NCBI GenBank assembly: GCA_963834445.1
Contig: CAWIBU010000007.1
Span: 1-64,000, forward strand
Source: PALSA-350 sp963834445
GTDB lineage: Bacteria; Acidobacteriota; Terriglobia; Terriglobales; Acidobacteriaceae
Reading direction: 5' to 3'
Length of the DNA: 64,000 bases
The position numbers were made by a program, and so were the translations under genes. Below are positions 35,980 through 44,756 of the stretch, one piece after another. The notes under the pieces are model-generated. The model was not told the DNA's origin. It was given only the letters and a program-made list of their open reading frames with translations, and ran no database searches. Numbering within the stretch: position 1 is the first letter of the stretch; the number at the start of each line of letters is the position of its first letter.

Positions 35980-36934
35980 ATGATATCGAATCGCTGGATT
36001 GAGAAGCGCCGAGGCTCCTGGAATCGGCTACGCTCCCTGCTGGGCGATCTCGATAAGCGGGGCGTTCGTCATCTACCCCCCAGCGAGCTGCGGGAGATGG
36101 CCCTGCTTTACCGCCAGGTGGCCAGCGATCTCTCCGCATTACGGCAGGAACGCAGCGCGCGCACGATTGAGGCTGAGGTCAACCAGCTGCTCTCCCAGGC
36201 GCACGAAATTATTTATTCAAGACGCAAAACGAATTTCTTCGATATCTGGCTGTTTTTTTCCCGCGACTATCCACGTCTTTTTCGCAAGCTGCTTCCGTTC
36301 ACGCTTGCATCGCTGCTTTTGTTTCTGGCCGGGGCCCTGGTGGGCAGCCTGCTGACCGTGGTGCGCCCCGAGTTCAAGCGGCACTTTCTCGGCCCGGCCA
36401 TGACCCAGACCATCGAACGCCGGGAGATGTGGACGCACTCGGTCAATTCGATGGCGCCCCAGGCCTCGAGCTCGATCATGACCAACAACCTTACCGTCAC
36501 CTTCACGGTCTTTGCCGCAGGCATCACGGCGGGCCTGGGGACCTTGTTCATGATCGGATGGAATGGCGTTCTGCTGGGGGTGATTGCCACGGCGTGTCAC
36601 CAGGCGCAGATGAGTCTCAAGTTGTGGAGTTTTGTCGCTCCCCACGGATCGTTGGAACTGCCGGCCATCCTGATCGCGGGAGGAGCGGGCCTTCGTCTGG
36701 CCTACGGCTTGCTGTTTCCCGGAATTTATAGCCGCAGCCATTCGCTTTATGTTGCCGGCGCTGACGCCGTTCGCCTGATGTGCGGTGTGGTGCCCATGCT
36801 GGTTATCGCCGGTCATACTAGAGGGTTTCCTTTCCCCTTCGTCCGCGCCGGTTGCGCTGAAGTTTGCGACCGCACTTCTGCTGTTCACATTGCTGCTGTT
36901 GTGGCTGGGCAGCGCAACCCCCGAGCGAGTCTAG
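35980..36934 (+). pseudogene. SpoIIM-family membrane protein, one frame shift
   Basis: Stage II sporulation M-like protein of about 318 residues, found widely in non-sporulators and often beside RDD proteins. A helical cytoplasmic N-terminus (about 1-100) with RQVASDLSAL and QLLSQAHEIIYSRR is followed by five hydrophobic segments, with NNLTVTFTVFAAGITAGLGT and APHGSLELPAILIAGGAGL conserved. A base shift near 36812 sends the frame into the adjacent repeat. In the other frame the end reads ILEGFLSPSSAPVALKFAT and stops at 36934, which is the expected C-terminus. Confidence 0.83.
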
Positions 36935-36943
36935 CGCGGTCGT

Positions 36944-37142
36944 TCCTGCGATTTCCCCCACTACGAACTCCGGGTGAAGCAAAAGCAGGTCCCTCCACTA
37001 CGCTGCGCTTCGGTCGGGATGACAAGTTTGTTTGAGGTTAATATTCGGACCCCAAAAAGATTTGTCATCCCGACCGAAGCGCAGCGCAGTGGAGGGACCT
37101 GCTTTTGCTTCACCCGGAGTTCGTGGTGGGGAAATCGCAGGA
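36944..37142. repeat. Long inverted repeat with about 81-bp arms (Rep-B subfamily)
   Basis: Arms 36944-37025 and 37062-37142 are nearly identical inverted copies around a 36-bp loop. The inner 40 bp (CCACTACGCTGCGCTTCGG, GGGATGACAA) are related to the REPIN arms at 33.4 and 44.4 kb; the outer 40 bp are specific. It starts 10 nt past the SpoIIM-like stop and may end transcription from both sides. Confidence 0.85.
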
Positions 37143-37188
37143 TGATCGTTACACAACGGGATACCGTTCATCTGCGGGACGCACGAGG

Positions 37189-38730
37189 CTAGCGCAACCC
37201 AGAATCCGTCACCGTAGCGGTGCGCAGGAAGTCGAAATTGCCCGAGCTGGATATCTTGATATTGCCCAGCCGCCTGGTATGCACCAGCACAGCATCCAGA
37301 TACCACAGATTGATCGACGGTAGCTCAGCCGCTAGAATCTGCTGCACCTTCACATAATCGGCTCGCCGCTGCGCCTGGTCGCTCGACATGCCCGCTTCCC
37401 GTATCAACCCGTCCAACGTTGCATTGACGTAGCGGCCGCGGTTGGCACCGTGGGGCGGAAAACTGCGGCTGTCATAGGCGTAACCGAAAATACCCGGGTC
37501 CTCATTCCCCAGCCAACGCAGCGTGTACATCTGGAATGCGCCCTTGCTGATGTCGGCGTAGAACGTAGCAAACTCGAAACTCCTTACCTCTAATGCAATC
37601 CCCACCTCGCGTAACTGCTGCTGTAAAATCATGGCCAATAGGCGGCTGCTCTCATCGGTGGATGTCTTCATCGCTAAGTGAAAACGCACGCCATCTTTCC
37701 CGCGCTTCCATCCCGCAGCATCGAGCAGCGCGTTGGCCTTTGCTGGGTCGTAAGGATAGGTCTGCACATCGCCGGTCCACGCCCAATGCTGCGGTGGCAG
37801 CAAGCTATCCGCGAGGCGTGCCCGGTCTCGCCATAACGAGTGAATAATCAGCGGCCGATTGATCGCCAGCGCGATCGCCTGGCGCACACGAAGATCGCGC
37901 AGGACGCTGTCCTGGGCGTTGAAGGTGATGTAATTCAGGTTGGTCCCAGGTCCACTCACCACCTGCAGGTTGGGGCGCTTGCTCAACGCGTCCACCATAT
38001 CCGCTGTCATGCAATTGATGCACACATCCGCCGAACCCTTCTCCAACTCGAGTGCCCGGGTAATCGCATCCGGCACCACGGCGAAGCGGATGCGTGCGAT
38101 CGCGGGAAGCGGCTGCCACGAATGATCGTTTCGCTCCAGCACCACCTCGTCATCCTGCGACTGGCTGACAAAGCGAAAGGGCCCGCTGCCTACGGGATGA
38201 AACGCAAAATCCCGTCCACTCCCCGCGGGGATAATCCCGATCGCCCCGTCGCTAAGATTCCACAGCAACGCAGCATCGGGTTGCTTCAAGTGGAAAACAA
38301 CGGTCGCTGCATCGGGCGTATCGATACGGGTTATCTGTGCCAGCGACGCCGCCTTAGCCGTGATCACCGTGCCGTTACGCATCGAATCCAGGGTGTATTT
38401 CACATCGGCAGACGTCAACGCCTGGCCATTGTGAAAATGCACATCGGTGCGCAAGTGAAAGCGATACGTCAGCGGGTCGGGCGTTTCCCAACTCGTCGCC
38501 AGCCAGGGTTCCAGGTTGAACTGCGCATTCTTGTGTACCAGGCTGTCGAAGATAAGAGGAAAAATATGTTCTGACTGCGCATCGACACCGATGCGCGGAT
38601 CGAGGCTGGTAGGGCTGCTCTCAATCACCATGGTGACGGTTTGGGGCGAGGGACGTTGACGCGCGCACCCCGCCAGACATACCAGCCAGAGAGCAATCAG
38701 GCAGCGCTCAAACCTGCAGCGCTTAAACAT
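37189..38730 (-). CDS. Peptide-type ABC substrate-binding lipoprotein (SBP family 5)
   Basis: Periplasmic lipoprotein of 513 residues, DppA/OppA/MppA class. The start at 38730 gives a lipoprotein signal (LIALWLVCLAGC). The frame is open 60 codons further up, inside anmK, without protein character. Family patterns: SSPTSLDPRIG, LEPWLATSWETPDPLTYRFHLR, VHFHNGQALTSADVKYTLDS and YPYDPAKANALLDAAGW. It overlaps anmK by 8 nt and so belongs to the mutS-nagZ-anmK operon. No ABC permease or ATPase is adjacent. A wall-peptide (murein) ligand is suggested only by its neighbours. Confidence 0.88.
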   Translation of the reverse strand: MFKRCRFERCLIALWLVCLAGCARQRPSPQTVTMVIESSPTSLDPRIGVDAQSEHIFPLIFDSLVHKNAQFNLEPWLATSWETPDPLTYRFHLRTDVHFHNGQALTSADVKYTLDSMRNGTVITAKAASLAQITRIDTPDAATVVFHLKQPDAALLWNLSDGAIGIIPAGSGRDFAFHPVGSGPFRFVSQSQDDEVVLERNDHSWQPLPAIARIRFAVVPDAITRALELEKGSADVCINCMTADMVDALSKRPNLQVVSGPGTNLNYITFNAQDSVLRDLRVRQAIALAINRPLIIHSLWRDRARLADSLLPPQHWAWTGDVQTYPYDPAKANALLDAAGWKRGKDGVRFHLAMKTSTDESSRLLAMILQQQLREVGIALEVRSFEFATFYADISKGAFQMYTLRWLGNEDPGIFGYAYDSRSFPPHGANRGRYVNATLDGLIREAGMSSDQAQRRADYVKVQQILAAELPSINLWYLDAVLVHTRRLGNIKISSSGNFDFLRTATVTDSGLR

Positions 38731-39913
38731 AGGTGATCTCGCCCAGGACCAACGGCCGCGCTGCCCCCGTGGCGGAAGGAATATTCCCGGGCCGGCGATG
38801 CCACGTCTCATAGGCAAGCAGGGCGAAGGCTGCAGCCTCCTTGGCTTCCGCGGGCAGCCCAAGACTATCGCTGGTTTGCACCGTACAGCCCAGCGGTTCC
38901 AGCAACTCACGCAGCATTTGCAACAGTGTCAGGTTGCGCGCGCCGCCGCCGGAGATGATGAAATCCACCGGCGCCCCCTGCATTTTCTTGGCCAGAAAGC
39001 TCGAATAGGCCAGCGCCACGCTTTGCGCCGTCAGCGCCGTCGCCGTGGCGATCGTGTCGTCCTGGCTGGCGCCGGCTTTGCGGCACGCCTCCAGAAACCG
39101 GACCGTGTATTCGCTGCCAAACTGCTCCCGTCCGGCAGTCTTGGGAGGGCGCGCCTGAAAGAATGCCGCCCGCAGCAGGGTGCTGACCAATGGCTTAACC
39201 ACCGTGCCACGCTTTCCCGTGCTGCCGCCACGATCGAAGCGTTTACCAAACAACTTTTGCATCAGTTGATCGATGATCATGTTGCCCGGGCCGGTATCGA
39301 ACGCCAGCACCTGCAACGGGCCGGCATTGGGCGACAGCGCGGTCAGGTTGCCGATGCCCCCCAGGTTCTGCAGAACACGGCCGCGCGACGGATGCCGGAA
39401 GAGAACATAGTCGAGCAGCGGAACCAGCGGAGCACCCTGGCCCCCCACCACCATATCGGCAGGGCGAAAGTTCGAGACCACGGGTACGCCGCTCAGCTCC
39501 GCAAGCATGGCCATCTCGCCGATCTGCCAGGTGCAGGCAGTGTCGCGGCCAAGATAGACCGCCGGCGTCGCCTGGTGGTAAATGGTCTGCCCGTGGCAGC
39601 CCACCAGATCCAGTCGACAGGGATGGAGCTTCAGCGCCTCCGCCAGCGCCTCTGCATACGCCTGGCCCAGGCGCCAATTGAGCCGCGCCAACTCCGCCGT
39701 TGCAATTGCTTCGGCGTTCATGGCGGCCAGCACAGCCCGGCGCAGAGCCGGGGGAAAGGGAAAGCCGGCATGACCCAGAAGTGTGAGATCGGGAAATGCC
39801 GGGTCGCCGGCTCGTGGCGCGATTCGCGTAAACGCAACATCAATGCCATCGGCCGAGGTACCACTCATGATGCCGGCCACGGTCATCGAGGTCAGCGCCA
39901 GTTCGTCGCTCAT
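38723..39913 (-). CDS. anmK: Anhydro-N-acetylmuramic acid kinase
   Basis: Opens and phosphorylates 1,6-anhydroMurNAc to MurNAc-6-phosphate in wall recycling. The 396 residues show the signature GIMSGTSADGIDVAF, the catalytic region GCHGQTIYH, FRPADMVVGGQGAPLVPLLD, NLGGIGNLT, FDTGPGNMIID and SGGGARN. The ATG at 39913 overlaps the nagZ stop by 4 nt; a longer frame to 40135 lies inside nagZ and is not credible. Product of the preceding gene (NagZ) supplies its substrate pool, so the pairing is functional. Confidence 0.96.
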   Translation of the reverse strand: MSDELALTSMTVAGIMSGTSADGIDVAFTRIAPRAGDPAFPDLTLLGHAGFPFPPALRRAVLAAMNAEAIATAELARLNWRLGQAYAEALAEALKLHPCRLDLVGCHGQTIYHQATPAVYLGRDTACTWQIGEMAMLAELSGVPVVSNFRPADMVVGGQGAPLVPLLDYVLFRHPSRGRVLQNLGGIGNLTALSPNAGPLQVLAFDTGPGNMIIDQLMQKLFGKRFDRGGSTGKRGTVVKPLVSTLLRAAFFQARPPKTAGREQFGSEYTVRFLEACRKAGASQDDTIATATALTAQSVALAYSSFLAKKMQGAPVDFIISGGGARNLTLLQMLRELLEPLGCTVQTSDSLGLPAEAKEAAAFALLAYETWHRRPGNIPSATGAARPLVLGEITYV

Positions 39914-40986
39914 ACCGGCTTCACCTCGGCGGTAAAGAGTTCCACTTTGCGGCGCATCCTGTTGACTGCCGCGGCGGTAGGCGAAGCAGGATACGCATCC
40001 TTCCTGAGCATCTTTGTCTTGAACGCTTGTACGCGGAGGGCCGCTTTGCGCAGGATGCGGGCGAACGCGGGCGAACTCTCTGCCTCGCGCAGCAGAGCCT
40101 CGTACGCGGCAAAGATGAGCGCGGGGTCGCGGCACACTTCGACCACATGCATACCCGCGGCCAGCGAACGCATGGTCGCCTCCGCCATGCCCATGTAGGT
40201 GAGGATGCCTCCCATCTCCATGTCATCGGAGACGATCAGGCCCTGGTAGCCGATCTCGCGGACCAGAACCTCCGTGATCCAGTAACGCGAAATGGAAGCC
40301 GGCTCAGCCACCGCCGCGGAATAAGACGCATGCGAAACCATCACCATGGGCAGCTGTTTCACCAGCTGCCGGTAGGGCAACAGGTCTTCGTTCCACAACA
40401 GGTTGAGCGGTTTTGTAATCAAGGGTGTGGCATGGTGCGAATCCACCTGGCCGCTGCCCAGGCCGGGGAAGTGCTTGCCGCAACCCAACACCCCCTGCTG
40501 CGCCAGGCCCTGAAGAAAATTCTTTGCGTATCTTGTAACCGCGGCTGCATCGGCGGCAGACACGCGCGTGGTCATCACGCTTTCAGAAGCAGCGGAGCGC
40601 AGGTCGAGCACCGGCGCGAACGTCGCGTTCAACCCCAGCAGGCGCGCTTCCTCCCCGATCAGGCTGCCGTGCTTTTTATAGAGCGCAGGCCGGTTGGTCG
40701 CGGCTACGGCAAAGGGCGAGGGCATCGGCGCGATTAAATCGCGCAACCGGTCAACCGTACCGCCTTCCACATCAACGCAGCGTAGCAACGGCGCGTCGAC
40801 TGTCTGCCGGGCAGCTTGCAGCAGGGCATGGGTCTGCGCGGCGCTCTCAATGTTGCGACGGAACAGGATCACCCCGCCCGGTTGCAGCAACCGCAGCCAC
40901 GCCGTTTCCGTCGCGCTGAGTTGCGCCCCTTCCAGGCCCACAATCAGCACCTGCCCCGCGGCTTGTCTTAAGGAAAGGATGCTCAC
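39910..40986 (-). CDS. nagZ: Beta-N-acetylglucosaminidase NagZ (GH3)
   Basis: Removes GlcNAc from GlcNAc-anhydroMurNAc muropeptides. The 358-residue GH3 protein shows VDVEGGTVDRLRD, FAPVLDLR, the substrate-loop KHFPGLGSGQVDSHH with its His, and the nucleophile Asp in VSDDMEMGG. No signal peptide, hence cytoplasmic as in E. coli. The start is GTG, overlapping the mutS stop by 4 nt (GTGA). The C-terminal extension of about 40 residues is basic. Confidence 0.95.
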   Translation of the reverse strand: MSILSLRQAAGQVLIVGLEGAQLSATETAWLRLLQPGGVILFRRNIESAAQTHALLQAARQTVDAPLLRCVDVEGGTVDRLRDLIAPMPSPFAVAATNRPALYKKHGSLIGEEARLLGLNATFAPVLDLRSAASESVMTTRVSAADAAAVTRYAKNFLQGLAQQGVLGCGKHFPGLGSGQVDSHHATPLITKPLNLLWNEDLLPYRQLVKQLPMVMVSHASYSAAVAEPASISRYWITEVLVREIGYQGLIVSDDMEMGGILTYMGMAEATMRSLAAGMHVVEVCRDPALIFAAYEALLREAESSPAFARILRKAALRVQAFKTKMLRKDAYPASPTAAAVNRMRRKVELFTAEVKPV

Positions 40987-43637
40987 GCCTTCCCCCGAAT
41001 CTCGTTCTTGAGCTCTTCCAGAAGATTCAGCGCTTGCAGCGGGGTCAGGCTATTGGTGTCGGTCTGCTCCAACCGGTCCAGTATGCGCTGCGAGAGGGGG
41101 GTGAACATGGTGAGTTGCAGGGGAGCCTCGGTTTCCTGGGCGACGTTTCTCTTTTCCGATTGCTCATGCTGCAGCAGCACCTGGCGCGCGCGTTCGATCA
41201 CCTTCATCGGCAGCCCGGCCAGCCGCGCCACCTCGATGCCGTAACTTTTGTTGGCGGCGCCGGCTTCAATGGCGTGCAGAAAGACGATTCCCTTGGGCGT
41301 CTCTTTCACCGCGACCCGCAGGTTCTTCAAGCCCGGCAACTGTTCCGCCAACAGCGTGAGCTCATGATAGTGGGTGGCGAAGAGCGTGCGCGCGCCCACC
41401 TTGGCATGCAGGTATTCGAGCGTCGCCCAGGCTAGCGAGAGGCCATCGAAGGTCGCGGTGCCGCGGCCCATCTCGTCGAGCAAAATCAACGACTGCGCCG
41501 TAGCGGTGTTGAGAATGGTGGCCGTCTCGGTCATCTCGACCATAAAGGTCGAGCGGCCGCGGGCCACATTGTCACTGGCGCCGATACGGGTGTAGATGCG
41601 GTCCACAATGCCCACGCGCATGCTCTTGGCGGGCACAAAACAGCCCATCTGGGCCATGATGACGAGCAGCGCCGCCTGCCGCAGGTAGGTGGATTTACCC
41701 CCCATGTTCGGCCCCGTAATCAACAGCAGGCTGGGGCCGCCGGTCTCGACATAGAGATCGTTGGCGATGAACTTGGTTTGCCCCGCGGTTTCGAGCAGGC
41801 ACTCCACCACGGGATGGCGCGCGCCCACGGTTTCAAGCACCGCCGACTGCGCAATCTGCGGGCGCACATAACTGCGCAGCGCGGCCAGGTGAGCGAAGTT
41901 CGCCAGCAGGTCCACCTCCGCGATGACGCTGCTGCTGACGCGAATGCGGCCCGCGGCCTGCAAAATACTCTGCCGCAGCTCGCTGAAAATGCGCTTCTCA
42001 ATCTCGATCGAACGTTCATGCGCCGTCAGCACGCTCACTTCGTAGCGCTTCAGCTCCGGGGTGGTAAAGCGTTCCGCGTTGGCCAGCGTCTGTTTGCGCT
42101 CATATTCCGCCGGCACCAGCGCCAGGTTGGCGCGCGTGACCTCGATCGAGTAGCCAAAGACATTGTTAAAGCGAACCTTGAGGGAATGGATGCCGGTGCG
42201 CTGCCGCTCCCGCTCTTCAATGGTGGTGATCGATTGCCGCGCGTTGGCGCCCAGCGAGCGCAGCTCGTCCAACTCCGCATCCACCCCGGTGGCGATCGCG
42301 CCCCCATCCGCCAGGTTCACCGGGGGATCGGGCAGCAACGTCCGCTCCATGCGCGCGCGCAGATCATCGAGCAGATCGAGCCGCGCGGCGCAGGCCAGCC
42401 AGCGCGGTGCGTTGAGCCGTTCTAACCCCGCGTGCAGTTCCGGGAGCCGGGTCAGCGAAGCAGAGAGCGCCGCTGCATCCCGCGGCCCGGCACTGTCGAG
42501 CGAAATGCGCGACAGCATGCGCTCCATATCCTGGATCGCGCCCAGCGTCTTGCGTACTTGCTCCCGGTCGATGAGCGCCTTCTCCGCCACCGCCACCGCT
42601 TCGAGCCGCGACTCGATCTCGCTGCGGTCGATCAGCGGGCGCACCAGCGACGAACGCAGCAGCCGCTTGCCCATCGCCGTCATGCAGCAGTCGAGATTGG
42701 CGAACAGCGTGGCCTCGCTGGCGCCGCCAGAAAATAGCGGTTCGATCAGCTCCAGGTTGCGCACCGTCACCGCATCCAGCTGCAGGTTCTCGGCCCGCTC
42801 GTAATAGCGAACGGTGTTCACATGCTGCAGTTCGATCTGCTGCGTGCTGCGCGCGTAGTGGACCACGGCCCCGGCGGCGATCGAGGCCGCCCGGGCGGAC
42901 GCCAGCCCAAAGCCTTCGAGCGAACTGGCCCCCATCTGCCGCTCGAGCAAGGGGATGGCGTAGTCCGCGGTGTAGACCCACTCGTCCAGGCGCGTTTTGG
43001 TGCCGATCTTTTCGATCTCCGCTTCCATGAGCGGGCCGAGCGGGGGTAGGCCGGAGGAAAGCAGCAGCTCGCTGGGCTGGGCCTTGATGAGCTCGTCGAG
43101 GCAGAAGCCCAGGCTGCCGGGCCCGCTGAACTCGGTCGCGCGAAAGTCGCCGGTCGACAGGTCGAGCAGCGCGAGCGCCGCTACCGATCCCGCGGCCGAG
43201 GGGACGACGTGCAGCGCCGCCAGGTAGTTATTGCGTTCGGAGGCCAGGGCAGGGTCGACCGCCGTGCCGGGGGTGAGCACCCGTGTGACCTCGCGACGCA
43301 CGATCGTTTTGGTGAGCTTGGGGTCTTCCATCTGCTCGCAGATGGCCACCCGGTAGCCCTTGCGCAGCAGCCGGGAGAGGTAAGCGTCGGCGGCGTGGTA
43401 GGGCACTCCGCACATGGGCACCAGGCGCTCCCGGTCGCGCGCCGTGAGGGTGATCTGCAGTTCGCGCGCCGCGACCTGCGCATCCTCGAAAAACAGCTCA
43501 TAGAAATCGCCCATGCGGAAAAACAGCAGGGCATCCGGGTTCTTGCTCTTGGCGGCCGCGTACTGGCGCATCAGGGGCGTGGTGGTGGCGTCGGCGGCAG
43601 GGGCTGGAGGATGAGTAGACACGCAAAACGCCAGCAT
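40983..43637 (-). CDS. mutS: DNA mismatch repair protein MutS
   Basis: Mismatch sensor ATPase of methyl-independent repair. The 884 residues include the mismatch-wedge Phe-x-Glu region (FFRMGDFYELFFEDA), the connector and lever domains, Walker A (GPNMGGKSTYLRQ), Walker B (LILLDEMGRGTATFDG) and the C-terminal helix-turn-helix with a tetramer-type tail. ATG 43637 lies inside the left arm of a hairpin. GTG 43622 or ATG 43571, which begins close to the conserved core, are realistic alternatives. It leads an operon whose following genes are for cell-wall recycling; mutL is not in the window. Confidence 0.97.
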   Translation of the reverse strand: MLAFCVSTHPPAPAADATTTPLMRQYAAAKSKNPDALLFFRMGDFYELFFEDAQVAARELQITLTARDRERLVPMCGVPYHAADAYLSRLLRKGYRVAICEQMEDPKLTKTIVRREVTRVLTPGTAVDPALASERNNYLAALHVVPSAAGSVAALALLDLSTGDFRATEFSGPGSLGFCLDELIKAQPSELLLSSGLPPLGPLMEAEIEKIGTKTRLDEWVYTADYAIPLLERQMGASSLEGFGLASARAASIAAGAVVHYARSTQQIELQHVNTVRYYERAENLQLDAVTVRNLELIEPLFSGGASEATLFANLDCCMTAMGKRLLRSSLVRPLIDRSEIESRLEAVAVAEKALIDREQVRKTLGAIQDMERMLSRISLDSAGPRDAAALSASLTRLPELHAGLERLNAPRWLACAARLDLLDDLRARMERTLLPDPPVNLADGGAIATGVDAELDELRSLGANARQSITTIEERERQRTGIHSLKVRFNNVFGYSIEVTRANLALVPAEYERKQTLANAERFTTPELKRYEVSVLTAHERSIEIEKRIFSELRQSILQAAGRIRVSSSVIAEVDLLANFAHLAALRSYVRPQIAQSAVLETVGARHPVVECLLETAGQTKFIANDLYVETGGPSLLLITGPNMGGKSTYLRQAALLVIMAQMGCFVPAKSMRVGIVDRIYTRIGASDNVARGRSTFMVEMTETATILNTATAQSLILLDEMGRGTATFDGLSLAWATLEYLHAKVGARTLFATHYHELTLLAEQLPGLKNLRVAVKETPKGIVFLHAIEAGAANKSYGIEVARLAGLPMKVIERARQVLLQHEQSEKRNVAQETEAPLQLTMFTPLSQRILDRLEQTDTNSLTPLQALNLLEELKNEIRGKA

Positions 43638-43660
43638 ATCGTGAATGACATGCTGGCGTT
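43623..43660 (-). terminator. Hairpin with T-run over the mutS start
   Basis: On the minus strand an 11-bp perfect stem (AACGCCAGCAT / ATGCTGGCGTT) around a 12-nt loop is followed by TTTT. It looks like the intrinsic terminator of the small upstream gene (43730-43987), yet it covers the longest possible mutS start codon, which argues for a later mutS start or for attenuation. Confidence 0.55.
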
Positions 43661-43729
43661 TAAGATAAACAGACCCGGGGGAGAGAGATCTGCCTACCAG
43701 GTGTTAACCATGAAGCCGATAATACGCGA

Positions 43730-43987
43730 CTACTGGCTCACATGGGAATCAGAACCGTGCTGTTTCACCATCTTATTGTAGATCCCCAGCAAGAGAAACG
43801 GCGCAGCCCACTGGCCAATAAACAGGGCATGGTGGTCTTTGCCCGTTGTCTTAAGAATGAGGGAGCCCACGATCGAGGCCATGGCTGCGCCCAGAAAGAA
43901 GCTGGTTGGTAGCTTGGCGGAGTAGCTCTCCATGAGTGCGGTGGTCTGATCTTCCGGTATTTGTCCGGCGCGTACGCGATGATCCAT
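43730..43987 (-). CDS. Small two-helix membrane protein
   Basis: Unrecognised 85-residue protein. Residues about 28-48 (SFFLGAAMASIVGSLIL) and 56-72 (FIGQWAAPFLLLGIY) are hydrophobic, with a His/Lys-rich end. A good AGGAG ribosome site lies about 10 nt before the ATG. It is followed by a terminator-like hairpin and so may be monocistronic. Proteins of this size and pattern recur in Acidobacteriota, but no function is known to me. Confidence 0.7.
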   Translation of the reverse strand: MDHRVRAGQIPEDQTTALMESYSAKLPTSFFLGAAMASIVGSLILKTTGKDHHALFIGQWAAPFLLLGIYNKMVKQHGSDSHVSQ

Positions 43988-44409
43988 GGTTTAAATCTCC
44001 TATCGAAAAACGGTGCGGCGAATGTTTGATTGCAAGTGGGAATTCTGGCGCCGCCAGCAGCGGGTCAAAATACTCTCATCGTTTGTGAGGATGCGAACTG
44101 TTAAAAGGATGCACGCTTTGAGTGACGGAATCCGGCGAATCTCCCAAACATGAACAGGGTAAAAAATTTCGGGAGTTTTTAAACCCACGCCTCCGAGAAC
44201 GGCCCGGCTTCACAAACTGCGGAAAACGCTGCGGTGAAGGGTACGGGCGGCCTCAGCGCAGCGAGCATTATCTCGTGAAGGGTGCGGGCTTAGCTCGTGC
44301 ATGACGAAACAAAAATGATCGGCTTTAGCCGCTGGGCCGCTCCTTTCTTCTGAATGCGTTGCCCTCAGGGCCTGAAGGCCACTTTCCCAGGTTTAACGTA
44401 CGGGCTGAA
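43988..44409. other. Gene-free spacer with Rep-A repeats
   Basis: 43988-44225 holds the promoter region of the small membrane-protein gene and no gene. 44230-44409 is a run of Rep-A palindromes: a long-loop copy at about 44240, a diverged copy, CGGCTTTAGCCG, CCTCAGGGCCTGAAGG, then GTACGGGCTGAAG, which stops half way where the REPIN begins. Confidence 0.6.
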
Positions 44410-44677
44410 GAGCAAACCGCAGATCTCTCCACTACGCTACGCTCCGGTCGAGATGACAAATTTGTTGCGGTATTAGAGCCGATTTCCCATGGAAAAGGGG
44501 CCGATAGCTAGCAACAGACTTGTCATCTCGACCGGAGCGTACCCGAATCTCTGTTTCGCTAAGTCAGACAGATCCACGTATGCGGTCTTCGTTAAGGAAG
44601 ACCGCATGAAGTTTGCCAGCTCCACCAGCCTCGACTGGAATTCGGGGTAGCGCAGTGGAGAGATCTGCGGTTTGCTC
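44410..44677. repeat. REPIN-like doublet (Rep-B), copy 2, interrupted
   Basis: Left arm 44410-44459, 60-bp core with GATTTCCCATGGAAAAGGGG, right arm 44520-44541 plus 44647-44677. The core is the reverse complement of the 33.4-kb copy with only scattered changes, showing that arms and core move or spread together. The right arm is split by the 105-bp element listed separately. Confidence 0.85.
44542..44646. mobile_element. 105-bp MITE-like insertion with 7-bp TIRs and GTA target duplication
   Basis: Ends are CCCGAAT and ATTCGGG (perfect 7-bp inverted repeats; a further base pair matches after two mismatches). GTA flanks both sides (44539-44541, 44647-44649), and removing the element plus one GTA restores an intact REP arm. 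Inside is a perfect 10-bp hairpin, TGCGGTCTTC / GAAGACCGCA, with a 6-nt loop (44581-44606). There is no coding capacity. Confidence 0.7.
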
Positions 44678-44756
44678 CTCCCGTCCTCGCAGCCTGTTTC
44701 GCCCGTGCCAGCCCACCCCCACCCCCCGGTTATACTGGATGGTTACGTAAACAGGC

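Noticed and set aside
38798..40198. 466-codon open frame on the plus strand
   Set aside because: Antisense to anmK and nagZ, both secure; composition (His, Arg, Gln) is that of a shadow frame.
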